A stretch of DNA of 64,000 nt. It comes from Catonia carolina. Taxonomy: Eukaryota; Arthropoda; Insecta; Hemiptera; Achilidae. The notes beneath the pieces were generated by a model that saw only the letters and a program-made list of their open reading frames with translations, ran no database searches and had not been told where the DNA came from. The DNA lies in NCBI GenBank assembly GCA_035578175.1, contig JAQMRL010000007.1, positions 49,610,727-49,674,726 on the forward strand, written 5' to 3'. The position numbers were made by a program, and so were the translations under genes. Below, piece after piece: positions 34,802-46,611 of the stretch (positions are counted from its first letter, which is position 1; each line of letters opens with the position of its first letter).

Positions 34802-36156
34802 CAGAGTGGGCCACAAGTCGGTTTCCCCAATATTTATAGAAATCGGAAGAAAGGTTAATGGATAAGAAACCTATAGACAAAAAAAACAAATTTATCATAA
34901 TGAACTGTACATATAAATAAAATATTATCTTGAAAATGTTGTAACAGGTGTTCAAAATGGCCACCATGATTTTCTATACACTTTATAAAGCGACTTAAAA
35001 CTGATTCACAAATTTTCAACAGTAAAATTTTATCATCATTTAAATAGTCAAATGCAATTTCAATTGAACTTTTTAGTTCGAGCAGGTTTTGTGACTTGAA
35101 AGAATACACTAGTTTCTTTACAATGCCCCACAGTGAAAAATCACATGGCGTTAAGTCTGGCGAGCACACAGACCATTTGATTGTACCACGACGACCAATC
35201 CATTCATCAACTTTGGAATTTAAAAACTCATGAACGATACCGAAATGTGTTGGGGCGCCATCTTGTTGCCAGATCAGCAATTGGGTATTGTAAACAGGAT
35301 TGTTTTCAAGTTCTGGAAGTACTACTTCCTGCAGCATTTGTAAGTAATTTTCCGAGTTAACATTTCCCTTAAAAAAATAAGGACCTATCAGTGCAGTACT
35401 CGAAATACCTCCACATACCATAACACTAGGCACATTAAGCTCTTTTTGAATTACAATATGAGGATTTGTATCCGACCAGTACACGCAGTCATGCCGATTA
35501 ACACGTCCATTGAGTTTGAAACGTGCCTCATCAGACCATAAAATTGATCGCAAAAAGTTTGGATCGGCTTCTGCACGGATAGTGACTATCTCACAGAATT
35601 CCAACCGCCTGTCATTATTGTCCCCATGAAGCGCTTGGAATAAAGATGAACAAAATGGTTTCAATTTGAATTCCTTAATCATCCTTTGCAAGCTAGTTTG
35701 TGATAACCTTAAACCTTACGAGTTGATTTACTAGGACCGGATAAAAATGCTTCAACAACCTTCTGTAGGTTTTATCGTCATTGCAAACCGATCGTGGACG
35801 ACCACTTCGGGGAATTTAATATCCTTCCTGTGTTTTCAAATTTCTTATTTAACTTTTGTAAGTGTTGCCGAGTCGGTAAAGACACACCTGGATACTTATC
35901 ACTGAATTCTTCCAGTAGGTACTTCAGCAGTATCTTTATGATGCTTCCACCACAACTAAAGAATATAAACTCATTGTTCTGTTGTAAACATTTTAAAAGT
36001 ACCGTTACAAAGGAAAATAATAGTAACTACACGGAGACGCACCTCACTGTTAGACAAGTAATGAATGATGTATGTGATGCTGCTAACATTACACTATTAC
36101 CAACTTATTAAAATGAATGTCCCAACTCATGGGAAACCGACATATGGACCAACCGG
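34802..36156 (-). mobile_element. Mariner-like element, nearly full length
   Basis: TA at 34800-34801 and 36157-36158. TIRs CAGAGTGGGCCACAAGTCGG and, inverted, CCGGTTGGTCCATATGTCGG, both continuing into TTTCCC. 1,355 bp. Confidence 0.9.
34855..35691 (-). pseudogene. DD34D-type Tc1/mariner transposase, catalytic domain readable
   Basis: 278-codon frame: first Asp in ILWSDEARFKLNG, then MVCGGISSTALIGPYFFKG, second Asp in IWQQDGAPTHFG, third in CSPDLTPCDFSLWGIVKK; I count 34 residues between the last two. The N-terminal DNA-binding part (about 35700-36110, minus strand) contains stops, and the + strand open frame there is its antisense. Catalytic triad is intact, but without an in-frame N-terminus it is probably inactive. 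Confidence 0.85.
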
Positions 36157-36387
36157 TATTTATAATATATTTCAATTTCCATAAACCTATTGTTTAATTC
36201 TTACAATATAATGGCAATGAAGAAGTCCAATCACAGCAAAATTTCACTAAATGATTAATTCACAAATATATAGTCATATATTTTGTATCAAATATTACTT
36301 TATGAGTATAGAAATATAAATAAATAATTTTATTTATTTCATATAAGTTTCACTTCTATTGTGTGGTCATCAGCACACACACAATTT

Positions 36388-36566
36388 GTTTTTTTTTAGT
36401 TCCGACTGTTTGGCGCATTAACACTAATGCAGATGATGAAGTGATAGATGAAAACGAGTGACGAAAAACTGGCAAATCTGACTGGGAATTGAACCTGGGA
36501 TTCCAATTGCATTGACCGCTACAATTGGCCGGCCAATTGGCATTGGCATTAGCTAGCCGGCCAATT
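36388..36566 (-). mobile_element. tRNA-derived SINE
   Basis: Minus strand: tRNA-like head with TAGCGGTCAATGC and B box GGTTCAATTCCC, then body, then module CTGCATTAGTGTTAATGC and an A-rich tail (T run at 36389-36398). Different head from the 12961 family, same tail type. Confidence 0.7.
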
Positions 36567-37320
36567 TGTTGGAAATACAATACCTTAGATCTCTATCAAA
36601 CTTGTGGTTTAGATATCCAATATAGTGGCAGAGATCCACGCAATGGACAATCTTTCATAATATTATAAAACTTTCTCCTCAGTCCTTTCACAAACATTAA
36701 TTATTAGCCATACCCCGATGTTCACTGCATATAAGCATCAGATGTTAAATAGTAAATAATTATTGTAATGAAATAAATACAATATTAAAGTCACAGTTAT
36801 CAATAAGCAGAAAAATAATAATGTAAATGTGCTAAAAGATGAACATTAGCCTCAGTCTTGGATACAATTTTTAAAATGGTCTTTGGCATCGGTCAAGCCT
36901 ATGCTATTCTAATTTAACAGCCAAGTGAAGTGTTAGCTCTGTATTGCCCTGTCCAAATGCCACATTGCTTTTCATACTGGAACAAAACACATCCGGTTAG
37001 AGGTGGCTTATATCTGTAGACCAAATTATCCTACATAACAAAATTCTATGCGATTAAATAATTTGTTTTTCTTTTACTGCATCCAGGAGACTCCAAAAGG
37101 GAGTATAGACATTTCATGAAATATAAAACTCAGTGTTAAGTTTTGTACTATTAAATACTGTATTAAGTTAATTTTTAGAAATTTGATATCTATCTCAGAT
37201 TACCTAGATCCCCTGAATGTTCGCCAATATTTCTTTAAGTCTTTTCGTGAAGTGCTCCCGATGAGGTAGCCCTCAAATTTGACTTCTGGTTTACAAAAGA
37301 CAAAATTATTTATTTACAAA
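36567..37320. other. No gene recognised
   Basis: AT-rich. The 37085-37110 block (inverse of TATACTCCCTTTTGGAGTC) recurs in the other orientation at 47589-47612. Confidence 0.4.
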
Positions 37321-37492
37321 TTTTTTTTTTGGTTTAACGTCCGACTGTTCTGCAATTACTGCTAATGCAGACGGTGAAGGATGAAATGATTTTTTTGTAA
37401 CGTATAAAAATATGCCGTGCCTGAATGGGATTCGAACCCAAGACCGCATGATGAGAGGCGAGCACATTACCAACTACGCCAATGTGGCCGGC
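37321..37492 (-). mobile_element. tRNA-derived SINE, same family as 12961
   Basis: Minus strand GCCGGCCACATTGG head, B box GGGTTCGAATCCC, module TCTGCATTAGCAGTAATTGC, CGTTAAACC and an A tail (T run 37321-37330). Confidence 0.85.
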
Positions 37493-38591
37493 GTAGTACA
37501 AAAAAAGTACAACGACCAAGTAATCATTTTTTATGTCAAATTATTTAATTATAAATATACTAAGAAACTTTAAATACAAAAAACTCAATATATGCACTTC
37601 AAACTGCAGAAAAGTCTGGCTACCACTGTATTCTTAATTACACTATCAAACATTTCAAACTGTTTTGGATACATCAGATTTCATATCTTACAAAGGGATT
37701 TTGCATAAGGGATTTGCACTTGACCTACTAGTTCCAATTTGCAGCGCTACCCCTACGCTTCAGAGGCGGCCAATAAAAATGTTTACCATTACTATCACTG
37801 GATTGAGTTATATATTAAAAATACTCATTAGTATGTTAAGACTCTTAGGGAAAATAAAAGTATTTAATTTTCCTAACTGTAAATGATTGATTCATTTATT
37901 TACTCCAAGATAATGGCCTGAAATTAGACAAACAGTACAGGTTATGAGGGAGAGAAGAACTGAATAAGAAAAATGAATGATTAATGGAAGTAACTGAAAA
38001 TAAATACAATTTTCTACTGTCACTTGAATAGAATTTTTGACTAATGGTGAATAAAAAACTTTGGCTAATAAAAACTTTATAAGACAGAAAACTATAAATG
38101 TAATCTGTCGGATAACTTGATTAAAGGAACCAGAAATAGTATTAAGAAAACTGGAATAAACCAAGAAATATAATGGACTAAATGAAATTTAGACAGCTGA
38201 TTACTGACTTCAAGGGTTTCCAAGAAGAACAAAAGCATAAAACTGGATGGACAGAAGAATGGTGAAATTTTACATGGAAAAATGTTGGAAAAAGAAAGCT
38301 ACACAGAGTTTCCAGGAATGTCTAAAGTAATTTTAAGTGGCCTCAAATAGCCCTAATTAATAAAAAAAAATTTACAAGGTCAGGCTGTTGTAAAAGACAA
38401 CTGGTACCTTCAGAAAAGGTAATAAGGTACATATTACTAGACATCTACTTCTGTTCAAATGATTAATAACATTAACCTAGAGACAGATAGATCTTAAGTG
38501 GAAATATTGTTAAAAAAGAAAAATAAGATATTTACTGCAGATACATTTTTCATAGCTTTTTGAGTTGGCAAGTCATGTTGGGTAATATATA

Positions 38592-38983
38592 TTTTTTAGG
38601 TCATCAGTCGAAAGGCTGGTTTGAACCTGTAGAGGTTTTACTAAGTAAAACGAGGAGTGAGGTGGTTTACCATTGCTTTCCTCACTGAGTGGAAAAGTAT
38701 GCTTATCAGCATGCCGGGCCCTCTGAAAAGCACATATTTTCCACTCTGCAAATGACACCTTTACTTCATTCACCACAGGGTCTGGCTGTATCATGAAATT
38801 CATTACTTTCAGAGGAGATAACTCTGATTAGTGTGTTTTACACCTGTACCTCTTCTGTTCTTAAATGATTCAGTCATTTAATTGGCTGACCATATGATAA
38901 GAAACAGAAATATTTATTTTAGCCCTGCTATGAACAGCTTGAGTGTAAATAATTTGACACTCCACCTGTCTGCTATGGGCAGT
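38592..38983 (-). mobile_element. Retroposon family B, full-length copy with 12-bp TSD
   Basis: Flanked by GGGTAATATATA (38580-38591) and GGGTAATATCTA (38984-38995), one mismatch. On the minus strand it ends with GACTGATGACCT followed by an A run. A conserved open frame inside (QPDPVVNEVKVSFAEWK) recurs in the other copies but has no domain I know. Confidence 0.78.
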
Positions 38984-39587
38984 GGGTAATATCTATGTTA
39001 TTCAAATATAGATATGCAAATCCATAACTTTTTCCAGCTAATTTCAGATAATATGGACTTTCATGGCTGACAAGACACCAAGGGTAAAACACCTAAGGTA
39101 AAGTTTACCAATGTAACAACTGTTGGCTAAACAAATTAAAATTATGTTAATTAATAACACGCTAGGACAGTTATTGGTGATGAGCTATTTTTTAGCGTTA
39201 TCTGTGATAACGCTAAATAAATTTTCATAACTGCTACTTGAGCAATGAGTACTGATGGTTAGTCACGAAATGAACTTTGTGACGAAGTGTAAGAGGGGAA
39301 GAATCTACTGCGCATGCCCAGTTTCTCTATTACAATCCTAAAAACATACTGACACTTGTAGTTTGTTGAAATACACAGTCCTTATTTTTTTACGCGATGA
39401 GTGGACAGGAAATATAGTTTTGATTTGGCTATTCTGTTTTTACGTTTTAGGCTAAATTTATACAAATAAAAGTATTTTAATTCGTTAAAACTCTTTCCGT
39501 TTCTTTTCATTTTAATTCTTCACATTTTATTCATTATTCTGTAGTGTTGTTATAAATTAGTTATCTATCCGAGGATTATAGTTTATC

Positions 39588-39812
39588 ATGTCGACCGTTC
39601 GAAAGCAGGGTAAAACAATTCGAAGTGCGGAACGGAATGTTATTTTAAATGTTATTAAGTGTTGTAAAGAAGAAGCAAAAAAACAAAGTATATATACTAC
39701 ACAGTGGAATGTTTTTAGAAATGTACATACTACACTAACAGCAGCGCATTGGTTCATCTTGTCATTGCATATCAGTACAAATTATTTAAAAGCACTCATT
39801 TCTTCAGTGTGA
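39588..39812 (+). pseudogene. Possible transposase N-terminal fragment
   Basis: Open frame MSTVRKQGKTIRSAERNVIL then NVIKCCKEEAKKQS. The GKxxRSxxRxxVxxVxxxxxxEA layout recalls the N-terminus of a widespread insect transposase family. The remaining residues (about 40 codons) look unrelated and end at a stop. Upstream 39290-39580 is GC-richer and promoter-like. Truncated; family uncertain. Confidence 0.35.
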
Positions 39813-39886
39813 ATCATGTGAATGGTGTATTACAAAGGATAGACCTACATTTATTTTAATTTTTAAACCCCTCCATAGCCTTTTAA

Positions 39887-40783
39887 GGGGGGAGTACACC
39901 ATGAAAATGACCAAAAATAAATTTTTTCCCAAAAATTTTTTTTTGCTTTTTTTATTATGTGGAATGTTCTGAATAAGAGGGTTATTTTACTTTGTAAAAT
40001 GGATTGATAGAAATGTTACAAATAAATTATTTTGTTGCAAGTGTCAACTTGATTTTTTTGCTTAGAAGCAAAAATATTGTGTTTTGTAAAATAACTCAAG
40101 ACTGATAGCAGATAAACTATTGCGGTTTTTTTAAAATTTGAAGCTCATTTCAATCTGTATTTCATTATAACACCACTAGATTGCTCTTCTGTATCGTTCT
40201 TGCTCTATGATTGCTTTATTTTGAGATAATAGGTGTGTTACTTACAAGAAATATTATTTAGTTTAATAGTGTTTCCCCGCAAATAAATTTTTTCATGTCG
40301 TGTTGCACTAGAAACTGTGTAATTTGAGTTCTATTTCAGCTACAGTAATAAATTTGACATAAAAATACTCAGAATTTTCTGCTCTATTGACTGTAGTATG
40401 CTTTTAACCTTAATTGTGGTAAAAAAAAAAAATTGTTAAACATATTTTGCGCTAATAACATCTTTTAGGCTTCTAAATGAAAAAAAAATAATATTTTTCT
40501 TCTTCATTCATATATCTCCAAAAGGATACTCTAGACAATAAATATGCATGTCCTTAGCACATACCCGAAATTTCAAGTAAATCGGCTGAATAGTATTTAA
40601 AAAATCCATTTTCCAAAAAATCATTGCAATTGAAAACCCACTCCATTCTTTAGGCCTAGGGGTAGTTTTTTTAATATGTGTTATAATGAAAAGAATGTGC
40701 TAATCTTAGGCTATAAAATGAAAAAGTAGTGAAGGTTCTAACTTGAAAGATGTAAATTTTTATTTTTATGGTATACTCCCCCC
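39887..40783. mobile_element. TTAA-type MITE with G-run TIR
   Basis: TTAA (39883-39886) then GGGGGGAGTACACCAT; right end, inverted, GGGGGGAGTATACCAT, followed by TTAT (one change from TTAA). 897 bp, AT-rich, non-coding. TIR start resembles the 29791 element. Confidence 0.72.
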
Positions 40784-41476
40784 TTATAGTAGTTTCATTT
40801 ATGTGAGCTTTACACGTAAGTGATAGGACACAGCAAACTGAATGTGTTACAAAAGTAGTTCAGCAAAACCATCAGCATATACTGTTATTCATATTCTCCT
40901 CTCCCATCAACCACCTGGTAGGTCAATTGCTTTTGAAAAACAATTGATTCGCTTAGTATTGTACATGTTTTATACTTAAGAAAATGAGTTGCGTACATTT
41001 TAAAACAAATTTTTGAAAAAATATATTTAAAAGAATTTAATTTTACTCAATCTTTTTCTGATACAATTTCTGAATTTTTTTGATAGCGTAAACAATAGTA
41101 CAAATTCTTGACTATAAATCTAAAACTTAATCAATTAATTCTTTCTGAATTATCAATACATACTACAAAACGAAGTCTCCTGGTGTGTCTGCACTTCTGT
41201 GCAGGCTATCTCAGTAACTACTGGTAACGCAATATAAGTTGACGATCGTCAGCGAGAGTAAGAATGGACTATGCGGGGGGTGGAAGTGCTACTATATGTG
41301 CTTTTCTAAATACATCGTAGCAACAGCTCTAACCATGACATCATGTTGTAGTTTTACTCTTACATTGATTTATTATGCTTACAACTATGTCGTTTTATAA
41401 ACATCCCATTGTATTATTTATTGATTCTTAATAATTATCCTAAATAATAAACATTCATTCTAAATAAGCAATAATA
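40784..41476. other. No gene recognised
   Basis: AT-rich with a GC-richer patch at 41170-41290. No repeat ends or coding motif identified. Confidence 0.4.
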
Positions 41477-42258
41477 ATGGATGTTTTATTAAGGATGCAA
41501 CCCTGATTATAAGAAGATAGAAGTAATACATCGGTAAATTTTCTGTCCCCCAATCGGTATGTTGGCAAACTACCTAAGACAGTTAAAATGTTCCAGTCAA
41601 GCATTAGTGTGGTGACAGCAGTCATTTCGTTATATTGTGTCAGCAATGGTTTTTTCCAAAGAAGAACACGTGTTTGTTGTAGAGACTTATATAGAGAGTA
41701 AATCTTACGAATGTGTGCAAGATAAGTTTCAGTTGAAATTTCCCCGTTCTGCCGTTCCAAATAAATCGTCAGTATTGCGTTTGATAAATAAATTCCGTAG
41801 AACTGGGAGTTTACTCGATGAGAAACCACCTTGCCAGCCAATAAAGTTAACCGCGGAAGTTCTAGAAGATTTGAAAAATCGTTTGACTCAATCACCTAAA
41901 AAATCACTTAGAAGATTATCATCGCAAGCTGGGCTAACATTAACTACTGTTTTCAGAGCTACAAAAAAGTTGCATTTGCATCCTTATCATGTTGGCATTG
42001 CATTTGCTGACAAGATTTACTCGCTATGTAAGTCTCTACAATAAACATGCGTTCTACCTTGGAAGAAACTATTGCTGACCCAATATAACGAAACGACTGC
42101 TGTCACCACACTAATGCTTGACTGAAACATTTTAACTGTCTTAGATAGTTGGCCTTGAGTACACTGTTGCCAACATACCGATTTGGGGACAGAAAATTTA
42201 CCGATGTATTACTTCTATCTTTTTATAATCAGGGTTGCGTCCTCAATAAAACACCCGT
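41477..42258 (+). mobile_element. Internally deleted mariner-like element, ~170-bp TIRs
   Basis: TA at 41475-41476 and 42259-42260. Ends ATGGATGTTTTATTAAGGA and, inverted, ACGGGTGTTTTATTGAGGA, inverted similarity running on past ACAGTTAAAATGTTTCAGTC-like blocks. Confidence 0.88.
41637..42044 (+). pseudogene. Mariner transposase N-terminal DNA-binding domain only
   Basis: 135 codons: VFSKEEHVFVVETYIESKSY, then a VPNKSSVLRLINKFRRTGSL helix-turn-helix, and a second one around KSLRRLSSQAGLTLTTVFRA. The frame enters the right TIR (YSLCKSLQ) and stops, so the DDE/D catalytic domain is entirely deleted. Because both DNA-binding helices remain open, a TIR-binding peptide is conceivable, but nothing shows expression. 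Confidence 0.8.
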
Positions 42259-42713
42259 TACTAGGCCTAAGCTATATTTAGTATCCTTTTTGGTCATCAG
42301 CAGTAAACTGAATTACTGCAATCAGACATTTGTAGTGGTAGACTAGTTAATCCGTGAGTTCCTCGATGCAAGCTTATTATAGTGAATAATACTTGTTTTA
42401 CGGTATTTTCGAAATGTTATTGTATTTTAGAGTTTTCATATTTCATTATTTTCAGTAAAGTTATGTTAAATTGCAATTGAATTTTAAACAATTCACTTTC
42501 GTTAAATAGTTTCATTACTCCTTACTTATTTAGTGTGACAGGTCATGAAGTGAATTTTATTATTTAAGTGTTTGTGGTGGTTACATTTTGAGTTACACGC
42601 TTGATACATTTTTTATGCTTTCGTGTTGGCCGATGTAAGTAGGATAGATAGTATACTGTCCTCCGCATGATAGGTGCAATCAGCTATAGCGCGTTACCAG
42701 TACCTTATTGCCT

Positions 42714-42877
42714 TCTTGAGTTATTTTGTTCACACACAGACCGATCGATAAAAACATGTTTATTGGGTTCAGGGGGCTTTAAAAACATGTATACCCGGTG
42801 AAAACTCAATTTAGAAAAATCAACAGGAAAACAATACTTTCCTTACCTATATATTCATATAGGGCAAGAGAAAGTAA
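42714..42877 (-). mobile_element. Helentron-like 5' fragment
   Basis: About 160 bp of the family's 5' end (minus orientation), ending at GGCAAGAGAAAGT; rest absent. Confidence 0.65.
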
Positions 42878-43495
42878 TAAATGGATTTTTCTTTAATGTA
42901 TGCTATTTATCAAACACACAAATAGAACATGACCATACAATAGAACACTACACTATTGTAAAATTGTTCAGCTACAAATATGAATATTACTCAATAATTT
43001 AAGACAAATTCTTTATTAACAAACATTTAATATTTATAAAAATATTACAACTGAAATAAACAAAACATAAATTTAAAAATAATTTCAAATTTATAAAAAT
43101 ATTTTCTATAGAATACACTCAAACCTAATTTTTTGAATTTGTTTATTCAAATTTTATACCAGTATTTAAAAATTTTAATAGTTTGCAAAAAAAATAATAA
43201 ATTGTACTGTTTATAAAACAACAAGCACTGGTAAATATTATTAATGACTTAGCAGTATTATACTTAAACAAGTTTCTTAGTAATTACACAGATTAATTGT
43301 TATCTAGGAAATAATTTAAAAAATGATAATAATAAAAATATTGTGTGAGAATTACTATTCAGATTTCTTTCACCATTGTAATGAAATGTTACTTAGCTGA
43401 TATACTTTGAAACAACAATTTTCATTTATCCCTGTTATGTTATGAGTTAGACCTGATAACAGGTAGTTGCATTTTGGGAATAATTCTTCATTATT
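42878..43495. other. AT-rich, nothing recognised
   Basis: Over 80% A+T by eye, no motif. Confidence 0.5.
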
Positions 43496-44425
43496 AAAAA
43501 TCTGGTGTGAGACACTCACACGACTTTCTCTTGCCAATGCAAATAATTAACAATAAACCTAACATTAGAAATAAACAAAAAACTAACCTCAATAAACAAC
43601 CTAAATTTAATCATGAGTGAAAGACCCAAAATGATAATTAACCCAGTTTGGCTTAAATTTACGGAAAATCACTTTTTCACGCTAAACTAGGCTCTGTAGA
43701 GAAAAATGCTCGAAATAAAAGTTGTAGATCTTTTAATTTCCTGTAAATTTGATTATACACTTTTGCGTAACGCATACTACGCCTAAAATAGTAAAAAATC
43801 GATTTTTCACACGTTTTCGTGAGAAAAAAACAGAAAACTGCTAATTACCGCTAAACTAAGCGTTACACAAAAAAATGTTTGAAATTAAATTTGTAGGGTT
43901 TTAAATTTTCTACAACTTTTATTATATAAATTTTTGTGTTAAAATGCATATTTAAGCCGCAATATTAAAAAAACAATTTTTTTTACGTGAAAACAGCCTC
44001 TCCAAGAATTTCAGCAAACATGGCGCCTACCCTATCTTGTAGAGCATAAAAAATTTAGTAAACCAGGTGATTTTTCAAAAAATCGTAGAACCAGTTTTTG
44101 AGAAAAACGCAAAAAAGTGTAAAATTACACGAATAAACTACTACTTCCGGTTGACCGATTTTGATTAAAATGTTCGTGTTGGGTCCGGTAGTGGTATGTA
44201 ACTTAAGTTTCAAGTTCGAGCGATGTTCCGTTTTTGAGATATTCTGCTCACCCACACACACGCGCGCGCGCGCACACACACACACAGGCCAATCGCTAAA
44301 AACACGGTTTTTTTGGGTTCAGGGAGTCTGAAAACGTGTAGATCTGGTGAAAACTCGATTTCAAAAAATCGACATGAAAACAATACTTTTCTTCCTATAT
44401 TCATATAGGCAAGAGAAAGTAAAAA
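43496..44425 (-). mobile_element. Helentron-like (HINE) copy with CA/CG microsatellite
   Basis: Hairpin end at 43502-43521, subterminal repeat GGCAAGAGAAAGT at the right, mixed (CA)n(CG)n run at about 44252-44286. Confidence 0.8.
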
Positions 44426-44663
44426 TAGGATTATTTCTCAATTAGAAGTAACTAAGAAATTTTAAAGGTATAAAATATTTTTAATTACCAAAAAAATATT
44501 TTAAAAAAACCACTAATTATATATTGTCTAATGGAAATAACTCTGAGCGTGTGAGTTTTACCAATAGAAAAGTCAATTCATTTGGATAACCATCAACTGT
44601 AATACAACACGTACCATAAATTCTCACATAATTTATTTTCAATAAGCAAGAGCCGGACATCAA

Positions 44664-46312
44664 AGGGGGTTTTTTTTAAATTGAACAGTCTTCAATTTGT
44701 AGCACATATCTCATATACTTTATCAGCTATATGATGTGAATTAATTCTACATGTGAATTGATTCGCGGGCAGTCAATCGAATTTGCAAACAGTGCTACAG
44801 TTATTGAGACATATTGAGTGCTACAGTTATTATGAGACAGTTGTTCACGTGAACTGTTTACTTACTTACTTGCTGAGCACTCAATGAATATAAATGATCT
44901 AATAGTTGAAGTGCTTCAATGTTGATGTGAAAACTCGATTTCAAAAAATCGACATGAAAACAATACTTTTCTTCCTATATATTTATATAGGCAAGAGAAA
45001 GTAAAAATAGGATTATTTCTCAATTAGAAGTAACTAAGAAATTTTAAAGGTATTAAATATTTTTAATTACCGGGTTTATTTTTTTTACTTTCTCTTGCCT
45101 ATATGAATATATAGGAAGAAAAGTATTGTTTTCATGTCGATTTTTCGAAATCGAGTTTTCACCGGATCTATACGTTTTCAGACCCCCTGAACCCAAAAAA
45201 CATGTTTTTAGCGATTGGTCTGTGTGTGTGTGTATACAAAATATCTCAAGAACGGAACATTGTACGAACTTGAAACTTGAAACTTAAGTTACATACCACT
45301 ACCGGACCCGACACGAACATTTTCATCAAAATCGGTCAAACGGAAGTAGTAGTTTATTCGTGTCATTTTTCACTTTTTTGCGATTTTCTCAAAAGCTGGT
45401 CCTATGATTTTTTTTTAAATCACCACATTTACTCAATTTTTTATTCTCTACAAGATAGGGTAGGCGCCATGTTTGCTGAAATTCTGGGTGAGGCTGTTTT
45501 CACCTAAAAACATTTTCTTTTTAAGATTGCGGCTTTAATATGCATTTTAGCGCAAAACGTTATTTAATAAAAGTTGTAGAGAATGTAAAATTCTACAACT
45601 TTTATTTCAAACATTTTTTTGTATAACGCTTAGTTTAGTGGTAATTAGCGATTTTCTGTTTTTTTTTCTCACGAAAACGTGTGAAAAATCGAATTTTTTA
45701 AGATTTCGGCCTTAGAATGCATTTAACGACAAAAGTGTATATAATGAAATTTGCAGAAAATTAAAAGATCTACAACTTTTATTTAAAGCTTTTTTTTGTA
45801 CAGTGCCTAGTTTAGCGTGTAAGAGCGATTTTCCGTATTTTTAAGCCAAACTGAGGTCGATTTTAATTTTGCGTATTTCACTAATGTTTTTTGAGGTTAG
45901 TTTTTTGTTTATTTCTAATATTTTATTACTAATGTTAGGTTTATTGTTAATTATTTGCATTGGCAAGAGAAAGTTGTGTGAGTGTTTCACACCAGATTTT
46001 TTACTTTCTCTTGCCTATATGAATATATAAGAAGAAAAGTATTGTTTTCATGTCGATTTTTTGAAATCGAGTTTTCACATCAACATTGAAGCACTTCAAC
46101 TATTAGATCATTTATATTCATTGAGTGCTCAGCAAGTAAGTAAGTAAACAGTTCACGTGAACAACTGTCTCATCCAATAACTGTGGCAGTATTTGCAAAT
46201 TCGATTGACTGCCCGCGAATCAATTCACATAAAGAATTAATTCACATCATATAGCTGATGAAGTATATGAGATATGTGCTACAAATTGAAGACTGTTCAA
46301 TTTAAAAAAAAA
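44664..46312. mobile_element. Composite inverted structure around a Helentron-like copy
   Basis: The left arm (44664-45004) and right arm (46001-46312) are inverted copies of about 330 bp. Each arm has, nearest the centre, ~80 bp identical to the Helentron-like 5' end, then ~240 bp of unrelated sequence out to a run of AAAAAAACCC. Between them lie a second copy of the 44424-44486 flank (45004-45071) and a full Helentron-like copy (45080-46003). Confidence 0.75.
45080..46003 (+). mobile_element. Helentron-like (HINE) copy, + orientation
   Basis: The only full copy on the + strand: ACTTTCTCTTGCC start, TG microsatellite at 45221-45234, inverted GGCAAGAGAAAGT at about 45962-45974, hairpin to 45991 and AGATTTTT terminus directly abutting another 5' end at 46001, a head-to-tail junction. 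Confidence 0.82.
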
Positions 46313-46611
46313 CCCGCCTGTGAACTGGCACACCATTATGCATTACTAACAACTCTGGATGAATGAATAAAATAAAATATGTTAATACAAATAGACTAAA
46401 ATTCAAGACATGGATGAAATTATAGAATATGTGCTAGTGCCAACATAATTATGGGAACAATATTTTTAAAGAAAATTTAAAAAAAATTTATTTATTAAAT
46501 TTTCAATTCCTGTTATTCCAGATTCAGTAAGGTTCCTTATATTTCAGATAAATCATGTTTCAGTAAAAAATAAATTTCACTGATTAACTTAATACTAAAT
46601 GATAAATCATA

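Noticed and set aside
35794..36111. 105-codon + strand ORF
   Set aside because: Antisense of the decayed N-terminal half of the 34802 mariner transposase.
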